Below, piece by piece: positions 10,181 through 21,424 of a stretch of 64,000 nucleotides of DNA (position 1 is the first letter of the stretch; each line of letters opens with the position of its first letter). Source of the stretch: Robertmurraya kyonggiensis (GTDB taxonomy: Bacteria > Bacillota > Bacilli > Bacillales > Cytobacillaceae). The notes under the pieces are model-generated. The model saw only the letters and a program-made list of their open reading frames with translations. It made no database searches and was not told where the DNA came from. Made by a program: the position numbers and the translations under genes. The stretch spans positions 1,984,001 through 2,048,000 of the forward strand of contig NZ_SWBM01000001.1 in assembly GCF_005116465.1 (NCBI RefSeq), in the 5' to 3' direction.

Positions 10181-11019
10181 TATTCTTCACTCTGTTTACT
10201 CTTTAGTTGTTGATGGGCGTTTGCCACTATTTGCGAAGGAGGCGTTGGTAAATCCAATTCTCCTTTTTCCTTTGCCCCATTCCATTGAAGATGCAGTAGA
10301 AATTCGATATTACCATCGCCACCGGTAATCGGAGAGAATGATAAATTTTTCACATCATAGCCTTCGTTTAATGCAAATTCGATCATTTTATCTACAACAG
10401 ATTCATGCACCTTCGGATCTCTCACAATCCCCTTTTTTCCAACCTGTTCCCGTCCTGCCTCGAATTGTGGCTTCACTAATGCAACAACATCACTGCCTGT
10501 TACGAGCAATGTTTTTAACACTGGTAAAATCAATTTGAGTGAAATAAAGGAGACATCGATCGATGCGAAATTCGGCATTTCACCAACTAGGTCAGCAGGT
10601 GTGACATAACGAAAATTCGTTCTTTCCATCACCACAACCCGCTCATCCTGTCTTAGTTTCCATGCTAACTGATTGTAACCTACATCAAGGGCATACGACA
10701 TTTTCGCGCCATTTTGGAGAGCACAATCGGTAAATCCTCCTGTGGATGCACCAATATCGATTAACACTTTATCTTTTACCTCAACATCAAATACCTTTAG
10801 GGCCTTTTCAAGCTTTAATCCACCCCGACTTACATATGGAAGGACATTGCCCTTTATTACAAGAGGACTCTCAACACTAATTTTCTCACCTGGCTTGTCT
10901 ACCCGTTCTTCATTGCAATATACAAGACCAGCCATAACGGCTCTCTTTGCCTTTTCACGAGTTTCAGCTAAGCCTCTTTCAACTAGCAAAACATCGATCC
11001 GTTCCTTTTTTGTTTTCAT
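10180..11019 (-). CDS. tlyA: TlyA-family rRNA 2'-O-methyltransferase (YqxC)
   Basis: TlyA family proteins methylate ribose 2'-OH of 16S/23S rRNA cytidines using SAM. The 279-residue protein has an N-terminal S4 RNA-binding domain (about 5-65, RIDVLLVERGLAETREKAKR) and an FtsJ-like Rossmann domain (about 80-245). Motif I is IDIGASTGGFTDC, followed by ALVKPQFEAGR. Its start lies 4 bp beyond the dxs stop, so translation is probably coupled. Confidence 0.93.
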   Translation of the reverse strand: MKTKKERIDVLLVERGLAETREKAKRAVMAGLVYCNEERVDKPGEKISVESPLVIKGNVLPYVSRGGLKLEKALKVFDVEVKDKVLIDIGASTGGFTDCALQNGAKMSYALDVGYNQLAWKLRQDERVVVMERTNFRYVTPADLVGEMPNFASIDVSFISLKLILPVLKTLLVTGSDVVALVKPQFEAGREQVGKKGIVRDPKVHESVVDKMIEFALNEGYDVKNLSFSPITGGDGNIEFLLHLQWNGAKEKGELDLPTPPSQIVANAHQQLKSKQSEE

Positions 11020-11022
11020 CGT

Positions 11023-12915
11023 TTAAGCCCTTTTTTGTTTTTTTCTAGCTAGAGATTGTAGCTTTTTCACGACATCATCTGTTGTCAAACCAATTTCCTC
11101 TAACAATTCATTGACACTGCCGTGTTCGATAAATTTATCCGGAATTCCCATGCGGTCAATTCGAACAAGATGGAAACCTTGATCAGCAGCGAATTCTAAT
11201 ACAGAACTACCAAATCCACCTTGAAGAACCGCTTCTTCTAACGTCAGGATTGGGATGTTCAGTTCAAACAACTCAAGAAGCATTTTTTCATCCAAAGGCT
11301 TAATAAAACGAGCATTAACTACTTTGATTGAAATGCCTTGTTTTTCAAGAATTTCTGTAGCCTTCAACGCCATCGGAATAGTGGTTCCAAACGTTAGAAT
11401 AACACCGTCCGTTCCTTCCTTAAGCACTTCCCAAGTCCCGATTGGAATTTCTTTAAGCTCATTATCCATAGGAACGCCAAGACCATTACCGCGAGGAAAT
11501 CTCATCGCAATTGGGCCATCATCGTATTTAATCGCTGTGTTGACCATGTGCTGCCCTTCATTTTCATCCTTCGGCATCATCAGCACGAGATTCGGGATAT
11601 GTCTTAAAAAGGCAATATCGAATACACCTTGATGCGTTTCGCCGTCGGCACCAACAAGCCCTGCTCGGTCAATACCAAAGAACACATTTAAATTTTGACG
11701 ACAAATATCATGAACGACTTGATCATATGCACGTTGAAGGAAAGTCGAATAAATCGCTAAAAACGGCTTCATCTTCTGTGTCGCTAATCCTGCCGCAACT
11801 GTCGCTGCATGCTGTTCAGCAATTCCAACGTCATACATACGATCTGGGAATTCACTCGCAAAGCCTTCGAGCTTTGATCCAACTGGCATTGCCGGAGTAA
11901 TCGCTACTATGCGGTCATCTTCGCGAGCAATTCTTCGTACCGTTTCACTGACTAATTTGCTCCATGCAGGTGGCGCATCAGCAGGCTTGATAAAATCACC
12001 TGTTTCAATTTTATAAGCACCAGTTCCATGCCAAGTACCAACCTTATCATTTTCAGCTGGCTCATAGCCTTTTCCTTTTTTCGTAATGACATGAAGCAAG
12101 ACAGGTCCTTCTGTTTTCTTTGCATAAGCTAGATTTTCAAATAATGCTTCATAGTCGTGACCATCAATTGGTCCCAAATACGTAAATCCTAACTCTTCGA
12201 AGAACACTCCTGAAACAAGTAAATATTTTAAGCTATCCTTAATTCTTTCAGCCGTAGAAGCGATTTTTCCACCAACAGCTGGAATTTTTTTGAGAAGAAG
12301 CTCCAATTCATCTTTTGCCCATTGATACTTCCCTGCTGTTCTTAAACGACCTAAAACGTTATGAAGAGCACCTACATTTGGTGCAATTGACATTTCATTG
12401 TCATTTAATACAACGATCATATTTTTCTTTTCATGACCAATATGATTTAGCGCCTCAAGAGCCATTCCACCTGTTAATGCTCCATCACCAATAACAGGAA
12501 TGACAAAGGATTTTTCCTTTTTCAAATCGCGTGCAATCGCCATTCCCATCGCAGCAGATAGAGAAGTAGAGCTATGCCCCGTTTCCCAAACATCATGCTC
12601 GCTTTCAACCATTTTCGGAAAACCACAAAGACCTTTATATTGTCGTAACGTATCAAATTGATTAGCTCTTCCAGTAAGAATCTTATGAACATAAGATTGA
12701 TGCCCAACATCCCATAAAATTTTATCCTTAGGACTATCAAAGCATTTATGAAGAGCAATCGTTAATTCAACCACACCTAAATTAGGCCCAATATGTCCAC
12801 CCGTTTTGGAAAGCTTTGCGATCAAAAATTCGCGGATATCTTGACTAAGCACTTCCAATTCCTCATTGGACATCTTCTTTAAAAAGGCTGGGTCTTTTAT
12901 TGATAATAGATCCAT
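11023..12915 (-). CDS. dxs: 1-deoxy-D-xylulose-5-phosphate synthase
   Basis: Thiamine-diphosphate enzyme that condenses pyruvate and glyceraldehyde-3-phosphate, the first step of the MEP isoprenoid pathway. At 630 residues it has family length. It shows [13 protein letters not shown] (substrate His), [15 protein letters not shown] through to [13 protein letters not shown] (the ThDP/Mg motif), and [13 protein letters not shown] and [12 protein letters not shown] in the transketolase-C part. It is followed by tlyA and preceded by ispA, as in Bacillus; ispA makes farnesyl diphosphate from its downstream products. Confidence 0.98.
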   Translation of the reverse strand: MDLLSIKDPAFLKKMSNEELEVLSQDIREFLIAKLSKTGGHIGPNLGVVELTIALHKCFDSPKDKILWDVGHQSYVHKILTGRANQFDTLRQYKGLCGFPKMVESEHDVWETGHSSTSLSAAMGMAIARDLKKEKSFVIPVIGDGALTGGMALEALNHIGHEKKNMIVVLNDNEMSIAPNVGALHNVLGRLRTAGKYQWAKDELELLLKKIPAVGGKIASTAERIKDSLKYLLVSGVFFEELGFTYLGPIDGHDYEALFENLAYAKKTEGPVLLHVITKKGKGYEPAENDKVGTWHGTGAYKIETGDFIKPADAPPAWSKLVSETVRRIAREDDRIVAITPAMPVGSKLEGFASEFPDRMYDVGIAEQHAATVAAGLATQKMKPFLAIYSTFLQRAYDQVVHDICRQNLNVFFGIDRAGLVGADGETHQGVFDIAFLRHIPNLVLMMPKDENEGQHMVNTAIKYDDGPIAMRFPRGNGLGVPMDNELKEIPIGTWEVLKEGTDGVILTFGTTIPMALKATEILEKQGISIKVVNARFIKPLDEKMLLELFELNIPILTLEEAVLQGGFGSSVLEFAADQGFHLVRIDRMGIPDKFIEHGSVNELLEEIGLTTDDVVKKLQSLARKKQKRA

Positions 12916-13107
12916 AATGGATCACTCGCTTTCATTTCTAATTCGGTTTCAATGCTATTACTGAAAAAAGAACCGCTAACACTAATGTGATAACGGTCGA
13001 ACTGACACCACGTCAGAGTTGATTTGTTCTTATATACATAAATTTATGTAACGAAAATCAATCTGTATTATAACATATATATAGCCTTTTCTCAATGATG
13101 CCTAGTT

Positions 13108-13995
13108 TCAGTGGTCTCGAGTTGCTACAAGATCCGTTAGTTCCTCTAACAGTCTCGTATTAACTCCTGTTGCTTTTAACATTGCCTTGGCTGCTTCAAT
13201 CTCTTTTTCTAATGTATGTTTTGCTCCATCCATTGTCAACAAAGCCGGATAAGTACTCTTGTGATTATGCTCATCGCTTCCAACTGGCTTCCCTAACTTT
13301 TCCTCTTGTCCTTCTAAATCAAGAATATCATCACGAATTTGGAAGGCAAGTCCAAGATGGAGGGCAAACGCTCTAAATTTCTCGATAACCTCATCGCTTG
13401 CTCCTGATAAAATCGCTCCAGCAACAGCACAAAAAGCTAAGAGTTTTCCTGTTTTATGATTATGAATGTATTCGAGTTCCTCTAAAGAAAGAACTTGATT
13501 TTCTCCATTCATATCTGCAACCTGGCCACCAACCATTCCTTCAGCACCTGCGGCAATCGCTAGTTCACGGATTAAACGGATTTTCGTTTCCGCATCCACA
13601 TTCTTTGAATCCGTAATTAATTGGAACCCATATGTTAAGAGGGCATCACCTGCTAAAATCGCAAAGGCGTCACCATAAACCTTATGATTGGTTGGTCTGC
13701 CTCTTCTGAGATCATCATTATCCATACTTGGCAAATCATCGTGAATTAAAGAATATGTATGAATCATTTCTACAGCTGCCGCCGTCATAAGTCCCTTTTC
13801 TGCTTGTTCCCCAAACGCATCTACAGTTGCAAATAGTAAAAGAGGTCGAATTCTTTTACCACCTGCTTCAAGGGAATAGAGCATCGCTTCTTTAATGATC
13901 GATGGCGCATTCATCTCATTAACGCTTGTCCTTAGTTGCTGTTCAAGTAATTCCTTATACTTTTCGGAAAAGGAATTCAAGAGAGACTGTTCCAC
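13108..13995 (-). CDS. ispA: Farnesyl diphosphate synthase
   Basis: Prenyltransferase that makes farnesyl diphosphate from IPP and DMAPP. I place the start at the GTG at 13995 because GAGGAGG lies 6 bases upstream; this gives 295 residues, the family length. The first aspartate-rich motif is DDLPSMDND (chain-length region HTYSLIHDD) and the second is DDILD. The gene starts 1 bp beyond the xseB stop, so the two are coupled. B. subtilis has the same xseA-xseB-ispA-dxs order. Confidence 0.97.
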   Translation of the reverse strand: MEQSLLNSFSEKYKELLEQQLRTSVNEMNAPSIIKEAMLYSLEAGGKRIRPLLLFATVDAFGEQAEKGLMTAAAVEMIHTYSLIHDDLPSMDNDDLRRGRPTNHKVYGDAFAILAGDALLTYGFQLITDSKNVDAETKIRLIRELAIAAGAEGMVGGQVADMNGENQVLSLEELEYIHNHKTGKLLAFCAVAGAILSGASDEVIEKFRAFALHLGLAFQIRDDILDLEGQEEKLGKPVGSDEHNHKSTYPALLTMDGAKHTLEKEIEAAKAMLKATGVNTRLLEELTDLVATRDH

Positions 13996-13996
13996 A

Positions 13997-14224
13997 TTAT
14001 TCCTCCTCTTGAATGGAAAAGTCTTCTTTTTTTCCATCTTCCGTTAAAATCTGGGTTAGTTGCTCTTCAACGTCTTTTAGCTTGTCGTGACACAACTTAG
14101 AGAGTTCCATTCCTTGACGATAAATGGAGATCGCTTCCTCAAGAGGGACATCTCCTTCTTCAAGACGTTCCACGATATCTTCAAGTTTCTTCATTGCCTC
14201 TTCAAAAGATACTTTATCTGCCAT
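13997..14224 (-). CDS. xseB: Exodeoxyribonuclease VII small subunit
   Basis: A 75-residue acidic helical protein ([21 protein letters not shown] is the family signature) that partners XseA in degrading single-stranded DNA. The start ATG overlaps the xseA stop as TGATG, a typical coupling arrangement, with GGAGGAG about 8 bases upstream. Confidence 0.96.
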   Translation of the reverse strand: MADKVSFEEAMKKLEDIVERLEEGDVPLEEAISIYRQGMELSKLCHDKLKDVEEQLTQILTEDGKKEDFSIQEEE

Positions 14225-15576
14225 CACTTATTCTCCTCCCCTTGAACCTCCACTACTTTACAAAGCAGCGAACCGTCCGACATACGAACCTTAATCGGAT
14301 CATCTGTAGATATTTGCTCGATGCTCTTAACAAGCTTGTCTTCCTCGTTATAAACCAGACTATACCCACGATCCATGATCTTTAATGGGCTTAGAGCCTC
14401 AAGAGTGACAATCATTTGACGAAAATCCTTTTGTTTTTCAGAAAAAATTCCTGTCATCGCTCGATTCATTTGCTTGGCTAGTCGTTCATGTTGTAAAAGT
14501 GCTTGTTTTAACAATTCATTCGGACTATTTCTCTCAATTCGTCTATGTAAGTTTGTAAACGTTTCTTTTTTACCTAAAAAGACTTTCTCTGCTCCACGTA
14601 TTAGGCGCTCGGTCGTTTTATCCACTTGCTCCATCTTTTGCTCATACACTCTACGTGGATATCGAAAGGCATAGGATTTCTCTATGCGATTAAGACGTTG
14701 TCTATCAAATTGAATTCTTTCTTTCATGACTCTAAGTAATCTCGTTTGTCTTGTCAGCACTCTTTCCATGAGCTCATCAATATGAGGAACAGCCATTTCC
14801 GCAGCCCCTGTCGGCGTTGGAGCTCGCATATCCGCAACAAAATCAGCAATCGTAAAGTCCGTTTCATGTCCAACAGCTGATATTATTGGAATTTTTGAAG
14901 CGTATATCGCTCGAGCGACAATTTCCTCGTTAAATGCCCAAAGCTCCTCAATTGAACCGCCACCACGACCAACAATCAACGTATCAATTTCAGCCATTTC
15001 ATTTGCTTTCTCAATTGCTTTTACAACCGAATGTTTCGCATTGTCTCCCTGAACAAGTGCAGGAAGGATAAGAATATGGGCGATCGGATATCTTCTTTTA
15101 ATTGTTGTAATAATATCGCGGACTGCTGCACCAGTGGGTGAAGTAATAACCCCAATCGTTTTTGGGTATTTGGGCAATATTTTTTTATGAGCAGTGGAGA
15201 AAAGCCCTTCTTTTTCTAGCTTTTCCTTCAACTGTTCATAGGCTAAATATAAATCCCCTATTCCATCTGGCTGCATGCTCTTTACATAAATCTGATATTG
15301 GCCACTTTGCTCATAGAGCGTTATACTCCCCGTAATGAGAACTTTCATCCCATTTTCAGGGCTGAATTTCATCGAACGAGCACTTCCAGAGAACATAACA
15401 GCTAAGATTCTTGCCTTCTCATCCTTTAAGGTGAAATACATATGCCCACTAGAATGCTGTTTGAAATTTGATATTTCTCCCTTAACAAGTACGTCCTGAA
15501 GGTGCGGGTCGGCATCAAATTTTCTCTTAATATATTTTGTTAGGGCCGTAACCGTGAGATAACGTTGCTCCTTCAT
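14224..15576 (-). CDS. xseA: Exodeoxyribonuclease VII large subunit
   Basis: Catalytic subunit of exonuclease VII. The 450-residue protein has an N-terminal OB fold (1-110, [24 protein letters not shown]), a catalytic core with [15 protein letters not shown] and [20 protein letters not shown] (about 130-200) and a long C-terminal coiled coil. The next gene upstream is nusB with an 83-bp gap; B. subtilis has folD in that gap. Confidence 0.97.
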   Translation of the reverse strand: MKEQRYLTVTALTKYIKRKFDADPHLQDVLVKGEISNFKQHSSGHMYFTLKDEKARILAVMFSGSARSMKFSPENGMKVLITGSITLYEQSGQYQIYVKSMQPDGIGDLYLAYEQLKEKLEKEGLFSTAHKKILPKYPKTIGVITSPTGAAVRDIITTIKRRYPIAHILILPALVQGDNAKHSVVKAIEKANEMAEIDTLIVGRGGGSIEELWAFNEEIVARAIYASKIPIISAVGHETDFTIADFVADMRAPTPTGAAEMAVPHIDELMERVLTRQTRLLRVMKERIQFDRQRLNRIEKSYAFRYPRRVYEQKMEQVDKTTERLIRGAEKVFLGKKETFTNLHRRIERNSPNELLKQALLQHERLAKQMNRAMTGIFSEKQKDFRQMIVTLEALSPLKIMDRGYSLVYNEEDKLVKSIEQISTDDPIKVRMSDGSLLCKVVEVQGEENK

Positions 15577-15659
15577 ATAAAAAACTCCTTTAGTTAAGGC
15601 TCATTTCTTAAAACTAAGTAGGATACTCTTGAAGCTTATTAAAAGCTTTTCTTATTCGG

Positions 15660-16046
15660 TCACTTCACTACTTTAGAAAGGATTCCATTTACGAATTTAC
15701 TTGATTTGTCGTCACCATAGATTTTCGCAATTTCAATCGCCTCATCAATGGCAACTTTCGTCGGCACTTCATCTTTACAATATAGAAGCTCATAAGCAGA
15801 AATTCGAAGTAGATTTCGATCAACGGTTGCTAAGCGATCGATTGTCCAATTTTCAAGATTTTCTTGGATTTGTTCGTCGATTGCAGCCAAATTTTCAACA
15901 ACACCTAGAACTAATTTGTATAAATATTGATCATTAGGTGCGCCTTCTAGAACGTGCTCAATCGCTTCTTTCGGATCTACTTCACTCACGTCAATTTGGA
16001 ATAATGCCTGTAAGGCCTTTTCTCTAGCTGTTCTTCTTTTCATCAT
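15660..16046 (-). CDS. nusB: Transcription antitermination factor NusB
   Basis: An all-helical RNA-binding protein of 128 residues that works with NusE/S10 in rRNA antitermination. RTAREKALQALFQIDVSE at the N-terminus and the C-terminal DEVPTKVAIDEAIEIAKIYGDDKSSKFVNGIL are diagnostic. Two consecutive ATG codons follow GGAG; either could be used. It lies downstream of yqhY, as in Bacillus, but separated from it by 325 bp and a terminator. Confidence 0.96.
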   Translation of the reverse strand: MMKRRTAREKALQALFQIDVSEVDPKEAIEHVLEGAPNDQYLYKLVLGVVENLAAIDEQIQENLENWTIDRLATVDRNLLRISAYELLYCKDEVPTKVAIDEAIEIAKIYGDDKSSKFVNGILSKVVK

Positions 16047-16371
16047 CTATTAAATGCTCCTTTTAGGATTGTTATAATCTTCTTTGTTATTTGAATTTCT
16101 AGCTTAGCTTGGATGGCGTGCAGGATTCTGTATTTCTTATGTCCATCCATACGCCGCTAATCAAGCCATAACGCTTTTCAATAGGTCATTAAAAATAATA
16201 GCATAACAAAAAGACAATGTTAAAGGAATTATGAGTGTACAGTCTCACTATTTCCTTATTTTTCGTTCTGTAATACTACAATTTGACACAATGTGGACAT
16301 CACTCTATATAATTTTTGCTCCAAAAAGAGAAAAAAACCAAAGACGTTTTACTGTCTCTGGCTTTTCTAAC
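16047..16371. other. Intergenic region nusB-yqhY
   Basis: A 325-bp stretch without a credible gene. Besides the yqhY terminator it presumably holds the nusB promoter, which I could not place with confidence. An imperfect inverted pair (TGGATG at about 16111, CATCCA at about 16143) could form a leader hairpin. Confidence 0.4.
16330..16363 (-). terminator. yqhY terminator
   Basis: The stem CCAGAGAC/GTCTTTGG (16338-16345 with 16354-16361, one G-U pair) is followed by TTTTTTCTC on the minus strand. Confidence 0.8.
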
Positions 16372-16782
16372 TTACATTTCTTGTTCAGTTTCAACAACTT
16401 CTTGTTTTTGATTTTCGAACTGAATTCCGACAATATGAACGTTCACTTCTTCAACTTCTAGCGCCGTCATATTGAGTAAGGCTTGGCGAATGTTATCCTG
16501 TACTTTATTAGCGATAGTCGGAATCGAAACACCGAATTTCATAAAGCAGTAGACATCAACTTTAATACCGTCTTCCGTTAACTCTACCTTTACGCCTTTT
16601 CCATGATTCTTCTTCCCTAATCTTTCAACTACACCCGTAGCGAAGTTGCCACGCATTTGTGATACGCCCTCAACCTCTGTTGCAGCAATACCAGCAATGA
16701 CTTCAATTACCTCAGGAGCAATTTCAACTTTTCCAAGTCCAGTCGTGCCTTGACTCATTTCAAGAATGTTATTTTCACTCAT
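16372..16782 (-). CDS. yqhY: Asp23/Gls24-family protein YqhY
   Basis: A 136-residue DUF322 (Asp23) protein. In B. subtilis YqhY is linked to control of acetyl-CoA carboxylase and is encoded downstream of accB-accC, exactly as here. The Asp23 core is GKVEIAPEVIEVIAGIAATEVEGV and VEVNVYCFMKFGVSIP-like segments, ending with an acidic tail. It follows accC by 18 bp with a GGAGG-type site and probably ends that operon. Confidence 0.93.
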   Translation of the reverse strand: MSENNILEMSQGTTGLGKVEIAPEVIEVIAGIAATEVEGVSQMRGNFATGVVERLGKKNHGKGVKVELTEDGIKVDVYCFMKFGVSIPTIANKVQDNIRQALLNMTALEVEEVNVHIVGIQFENQKQEVVETEQEM

Positions 16783-16800
16783 ATCTATCTACCTCCTGAA

Positions 16801-18156
16801 TTACTCAGATTTCATTACCTCATACATTTCTAAAAACTTCGTATTAAAATCACCTTCCACGAATTTTTCATGGGAAAGTAATTTTAAATGGAATGGAATC
16901 GTCGTATGGATTCCTTCTACTACAAATTCACTTAAGGCTCTTTTCATTCTCGAAATCGCTTCTTCTCTCGTGCTTCCATATGTGATCACTTTTGCAATCA
17001 TAGAATCATAGTAAGGAGGAATCGAGTAGCCTGGGTATGCCGCAGAATCAATTCTAACTCCAAGGCCACCTGGCGGAAGATACATATTAATTTTACCAGG
17101 TGAAGGCATAAAATTCTTCTCTGGGTTTTCAGCATTGATACGACACTCCATTGCCCAACCATTAAACTGTACTTCTTCTTGGCTGAAAGGTAGCGCCTCT
17201 CCAGAAGCCACTTTAATTTGTTCCTTAATTAAATCGACTCCTGTTACCATTTCGGTTACGGGGTGCTCAACCTGAATTCGAGTATTCATTTCCATGAAGT
17301 AAAATTTGCGATTACGGTAATCATATATAAATTCTATCGTACCAGCGCCCGTATAATCAACTGCTTTTGCTGCTTTTACAGCCGCTGAACCCATTTCTTC
17401 ACGAATTTCGCTATCTAAAGCAGGTGACGGCGTTTCTTCAAGAAGCTTTTGTAATCTTCTTTGGATAGAGCAATCACGCTCACCTAAATGAACAACATTT
17501 CCAAAACCATCTGCTAAAACTTGAATTTCAACATGACGGAAATCTTCAATGAATTTTTCAATGTATACGCCAGGGTTCCCGAAAGCTGTTAAGGCTTCCT
17601 GCTGAGTAATGTTAATCCCTTTTAGCAACTCAGTTTCATTTTTAGCAACGCGGATCCCTTTACCACCGCCACCAGCTGTAGCTTTAATGATGACAGGGTA
17701 TCCAATTTGATTTGCCAGTTCAATCGCTTGAGGCTCGTCCTTAATGATTCCTTGTGAACCTGGAACAATTGGTACACCCGCTTCTTTCATTGTTTCACGG
17801 GCAATGTCCTTTGTCCCCATCTTCGTAATCGCTTCTGGTGAAGGACCAACGAAGATAATATTACATTCGCGGCAAAGATCTGCGAAGTCTGCATTTTCAG
17901 CTAAAAATCCATAGCCAGGGTGAATAGCATCACAACCTGTTAGCTTTGCTACACTAATGATATTTGTAAAGTTTAAATAACTGTCCTTTGATGAAGTTGG
18001 TCCAATACAATAAGCCTCATCTGCAAGCTGCACATGTAATGCTTCTTTATCAGCTTCTGAGTAGACAGCTACTGATTCAATTCCTAAATCACGGCAAGCG
18101 CGAATAATCCGAACAGCGATTTCTCCTCTGTTGGCAATAAGTAATTTTTTAATCAT
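16801..18156 (-). CDS. accC: Acetyl-CoA carboxylase, biotin carboxylase subunit
   Basis: ATP-dependent carboxylation of biotin on AccB, the first half-reaction of malonyl-CoA synthesis. Starting at the ATG at 18156 (AAGGAG 8 bases upstream, matching the family N-terminus [16 protein letters not shown]) it has 451 residues. It shows the glycine-rich ATP loop [24 protein letters not shown], and [18 protein letters not shown]. It lies 13 bp after accB. Confidence 0.98.
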   Translation of the reverse strand: MIKKLLIANRGEIAVRIIRACRDLGIESVAVYSEADKEALHVQLADEAYCIGPTSSKDSYLNFTNIISVAKLTGCDAIHPGYGFLAENADFADLCRECNIIFVGPSPEAITKMGTKDIARETMKEAGVPIVPGSQGIIKDEPQAIELANQIGYPVIIKATAGGGGKGIRVAKNETELLKGINITQQEALTAFGNPGVYIEKFIEDFRHVEIQVLADGFGNVVHLGERDCSIQRRLQKLLEETPSPALDSEIREEMGSAAVKAAKAVDYTGAGTIEFIYDYRNRKFYFMEMNTRIQVEHPVTEMVTGVDLIKEQIKVASGEALPFSQEEVQFNGWAMECRINAENPEKNFMPSPGKINMYLPPGGLGVRIDSAAYPGYSIPPYYDSMIAKVITYGSTREEAISRMKRALSEFVVEGIHTTIPFHLKLLSHEKFVEGDFNTKFLEMYEVMKSE

Positions 18157-18169
18157 TTTTGGCATCTCC

Positions 18170-18673
18170 TTATTGAAGCTTTACTAAAAATAATGGCTGA
18201 CCGTATTCAACCAGTTGGCCGTCCTTAACAAGGATTTCCACAATTTCTCCACTTACTTCAGCTTCGATTTCGTTAAATAATTTCATTGCCTCTACAATAC
18301 AAACAATGGAATCATTCGATACTTTATCGCCTACTTTTACATAAGCATCTTGATCTGGTGATGGAGACGCATAAAAAGTTCCAACCATTGGAGATGTAAC
18401 TTGATGTAAATTTTCATTTACGATAGGTTCAGGTGCTGCTTCTTCCTTTGGTGCGTCTTGTTGAACAGCCGCTGGTGCCGCTGGTGCCCCTGCTTGTGGC
18501 TTCGGTGCTTCTACAACAACTGGTGCAACTGCCGGTTGACTAGATACGGTAACTACTCCTGCCTGATTCTTTTTCATTTTAATTTTACAATCATCAACTT
18601 CATACACAAACTCATCTAAATTTGATTGATCAACAAGTTTAATTAATTCACGAATTTCTTGTACTTTTAACAT
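18170..18673 (-). CDS. accB: Acetyl-CoA carboxylase, biotin carboxyl carrier protein
   Basis: Biotin carrier of 167 residues from the ATG at 18673 (AAGGAGTG upstream). The N-terminal helical region ([17 protein letters not shown]) is followed by an Ala/Pro/Glu-rich linker (about 45-90). The C-terminal biotinyl domain contains the biotinylation motif [11 protein letters not shown]. It is first in the accB-accC-yqhY unit. In B. subtilis spoIIIAH lies directly upstream; here a chemoreceptor gene and a 640-bp spacer have come between. Confidence 0.98.
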   Translation of the reverse strand: MLKVQEIRELIKLVDQSNLDEFVYEVDDCKIKMKKNQAGVVTVSSQPAVAPVVVEAPKPQAGAPAAPAAVQQDAPKEEAAPEPIVNENLHQVTSPMVGTFYASPSPDQDAYVKVGDKVSNDSIVCIVEAMKLFNEIEAEVSGEIVEILVKDGQLVEYGQPLFLVKLQ

Positions 18674-19313
18674 GTATGACACTCCTTAATTTACGGAAAT
18701 TTAGCACTAGATACTAATACTATACGATAAGACCTTATGAAAGTTCAATCCTAATTGATTTTTTGTATGTCCTTTTCCTGTGATAATCAGCTTGAAATAT
18801 AAAGAGACACAGCAACAATTATTTCTTCGACTCTATTTCTAAGCACTTTTTTTTAATAAGAATACTGTTAAAAGTGGGTGTTGAATTCATTTTTATTACA
18901 TTGAAAATAGGAGAAAAAATTCCGGCTAAATCAAGAAAGTACTTCTATTTCTTTATAAGTATAAGCGGAATTTTTTCGGTTAAGCTAAACATTTTTCATG
19001 ATTTTAAGGCTTTTTAGGGTTTCTAGCGGAAAATTTCCGCCTATTTCACCTAATAACCATTAATATTTCAAAATAGACGGAATGTCTCCGGTTAATTGGA
19101 TACACCTGTCGAAAATTAACAATGAACACTAACAGAGCCCCAAAAAAGCTCTACCATAATTCTATCCATATCCTTTTAAATGAATAATTCGAAACGAAAA
19201 GTTCATTTCTTTCACTATCTTCCATTATAGCAGATTATATTTTCAGAATTTTAAAAGGATTTTTGTAATATTATAGCGAAAAATAATGATATAGGTAAAA
19301 AGGAGGGATATTT
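18674..19313. other. Intergenic region between accB and the chemoreceptor gene
   Basis: A 640-bp spacer without a credible ORF. It must hold the divergent promoters of accB and the chemoreceptor, but I could not place them firmly. Its centre is occupied by the four-unit repeat described separately. Confidence 0.5.
18905..19095. repeat. Four-unit GCGGAA/TTCCGC palindromic repeat, locus A
   Basis: Four imperfect palindromes of the form AGCGGAA-N(2-6)-TTCCGCCTA are centred near 18917, 18970, 19033 and 19084, spaced about 53, 63 and 51 bp. The third unit (AGCGGAAAATTTCCGCCTA) is the best preserved. The same unit and spacing recur at 30.78-30.97 kb. The spacers have no obvious similarity. Function unknown. 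Confidence 0.65.
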
Positions 19314-20792
19314 TTGAAAACGATTACCGAGATAAAACAGGAAGATATGACCAGAAAGAATTCCTTGGTTGTAAAAGCAACATTAGTATGTGTAATCCTT
19401 GCAACAGTTGTGGATATTGTGATGAAAAAAGATTTAGCCCTTATCCTATCGATTGTTATTGGCGGAGGCCTGGGTGTAGCCCTCATTGCCTTTCTTCATT
19501 ACACCCGAAAACTTGTTTCGTTTATCCCCTATCTTGCTGTTGTTCTAGTCACCATCGTCATGTATGTCATTATGGCAAACAGTGTATCGCCTGCCGCATT
19601 TGTCTTACTGTATTTCATTCTTGCAATGGCAGCCATTTATATGGATAAAAAAGTTTTGTGGACAGGAGCCATTTTCGGCTTTATTGCAAATACGGCGTTC
19701 ATTTGGCAAAACAATAGTACTTTACCACTAGAAACAAAGAATTATGCAACTGTTTATTTACTCTATCTTTTAGTATCTATTTTACTAGGTTTTCAATTGG
19801 CAATATCCAAAAAACTATCTAAAAATATTGTTGCTGCCCAGCAACAAACGGAAGAATTGTTGTTGAACGATCGCAAAATTAGAATGACTGTAAAAGATAA
19901 TACAATAAACCTTTCTGACCTAATCCACTTTGTTAGAAATAAAAGTCATGAAAACTATGAGGCTGCTCAAGAAATGAATGATTCTATTGGGGAAATTGCA
20001 GCTGGTATTCAAACTCAATCTGACTCAATTGTCGGAATTACGAAAGCGTTAGAAAACTCCAATCAATTGATTCGAGACACCGATAGTCTTGTGAACAAGC
20101 TCCACCAAGATGCCATCGAGGCAGAACAAGTTACAAATAATGGTGAACTTCTTATTACTAAACTAAAGGAAGAACTCTCCATTTCATTCACTGATATGGA
20201 AAAAATGAATTTTCAGATGACAACCCTTTCTAATCTAGTAAAAGAGACTTCTTCGTTTACAAAAGTAATTCAAGAAATTGCCGAACAAACAAATCTCCTC
20301 GCCCTAAATGCTTCCATTGAGGCTGCTCGAGCTGGAGATTCTGGAAAAGGCTTTGCAGTCGTGGCAGAAGAGGTCCGAAAGCTAGCTGATGTCACTCGAA
20401 AAACGGCATCACAAATTTCTGACAATCTCGCAAATGTTAGCAGTAGAACATATGGAGCAATGGATACTGTTTCAGTCACTGGAAAGAAAATCACCGATAA
20501 CTTACAACTGGCTGTTGATTCACATGATGCTTTTTCAAAAATCCAAGTAACCTTCCAACAGTTAAAAGAAGATATATCTAAATACGAAACTTTAACAAAA
20601 AACATCCTTCATTCATCAAGATCCATAGAAGAATCAGTTAATGATTTCAGTTCTGTTATTGAGCAGTCTAGTGCTGTCTTACAAGAATTAGCATCAACCG
20701 TCGGCTTACAAACCTCTCAGCATGAAGTACTTCTCCAGTCTGCTACCGAAGCACATCAATCCATCGAAAATTTAATGGACATACAAAAGTAA
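19314..20792 (+). CDS. Methyl-accepting chemotaxis protein
   Basis: A 492-residue chemoreceptor starting at TTG, set by AAGGAGGG. The first 170 residues hold about six closely packed hydrophobic segments with no large extracytoplasmic loop, so sensing is probably within the membrane. There is no clear HAMP domain. The cytoplasmic coiled-coil signalling domain follows, with the invariant hairpin tip (about 322-350) [21 protein letters not shown] and [13 protein letters not shown], which contacts CheA/CheW. It is monocistronic between accB and spoIIIAH, where B. subtilis has no such gene, so it is probably an insertion. Confidence 0.94.
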   Translation: MKTITEIKQEDMTRKNSLVVKATLVCVILATVVDIVMKKDLALILSIVIGGGLGVALIAFLHYTRKLVSFIPYLAVVLVTIVMYVIMANSVSPAAFVLLYFILAMAAIYMDKKVLWTGAIFGFIANTAFIWQNNSTLPLETKNYATVYLLYLLVSILLGFQLAISKKLSKNIVAAQQQTEELLLNDRKIRMTVKDNTINLSDLIHFVRNKSHENYEAAQEMNDSIGEIAAGIQTQSDSIVGITKALENSNQLIRDTDSLVNKLHQDAIEAEQVTNNGELLITKLKEELSISFTDMEKMNFQMTTLSNLVKETSSFTKVIQEIAEQTNLLALNASIEAARAGDSGKGFAVVAEEVRKLADVTRKTASQISDNLANVSSRTYGAMDTVSVTGKKITDNLQLAVDSHDAFSKIQVTFQQLKEDISKYETLTKNILHSSRSIEESVNDFSSVIEQSSAVLQELASTVGLQTSQHEVLLQSATEAHQSIENLMDIQK

Positions 20793-20820
20793 CGGGAAAG
20801 CATCTGCTCTCCCGTTCTTT
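20790..20820 (+). terminator. Chemoreceptor gene terminator
   Basis: The stem AACGGGA/TCCCGTT (20791-20797 with 20810-20816) is followed by CTTTTCATTT. On the minus strand it also follows spoIIIAH. Confidence 0.7.
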
Positions 20821-20828
20821 TCATTTAC

Positions 20829-21374
20829 TTATTTGTCGGGCTGAAATTCAACTGCTACTGCTTGCATTTGTCCTAGTTCGTCCTTGACTACTTGAATGAT
20901 GTCATTTGCAGCTGATGCAGACGGTTCATTTGATTTAACAGTGATTCGCACCTTTTCTCCATCAGCACGTACAAGTGCATCATCATATCCCATGGCAATT
21001 ATCAATGTTTCTAAGACCGCCTCTTTTTGAGCGACTTGGTCTAATTCTTCGATTTGGTCATATGCTTTGCTACGCTGGTCTGCTGGAAGATCCGTTGAAG
21101 CCATGATATCTCTTAAATCCTCTTTCATTTTACTTCGTTCTTCATCTAACTGTAAGCGCAAGCCTTCAAACACCTCGTCACTTGCAACACTTGATAAAAC
21201 TTCTCCCTCTGTCTCAGTTGTCACTTCTTCTTGTCCAGAATTAGTTGCCTTTTCTTGCTCTTGAGTCGCTAGTTCATTTTTTTGCTGATCAGGTGATGTC
21301 ATGTAATAAACTGATAGTACCACTACTAAACTTAACATTGTTAATAACCAAACCGTTTGCTTTTTAAGTAACAT
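20829..21374 (-). CDS. spoIIIAH: Stage III sporulation protein AH
   Basis: Mother-cell membrane protein whose extracellular domain binds forespore SpoIIQ to form the intercellular channel. The 181-residue protein has one N-terminal TM helix (about 7-26) and an acidic linker. The C-terminal ring-forming domain is related to YscJ/FliF (about 85-181, ending AVAVEFQPDK). It is shorter than the B. subtilis protein (218 residues), mainly in the linker. Last gene of the spoIIIA operon. Confidence 0.93.
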   Translation of the reverse strand: MLLKKQTVWLLTMLSLVVVLSVYYMTSPDQQKNELATQEQEKATNSGQEEVTTETEGEVLSSVASDEVFEGLRLQLDEERSKMKEDLRDIMASTDLPADQRSKAYDQIEELDQVAQKEAVLETLIIAMGYDDALVRADGEKVRITVKSNEPSASAANDIIQVVKDELGQMQAVAVEFQPDK

Positions 21375-21424
21375 TTATGGAATCCCCCTTCTTAATTGAC
21401 TACTATTTATTGATAAAATCTAAA

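Noticed and set aside
18905-19095. CRISPR array
   Set aside because: The units are degenerate palindromes, spacing varies, there are only four, and no cas genes are nearby.
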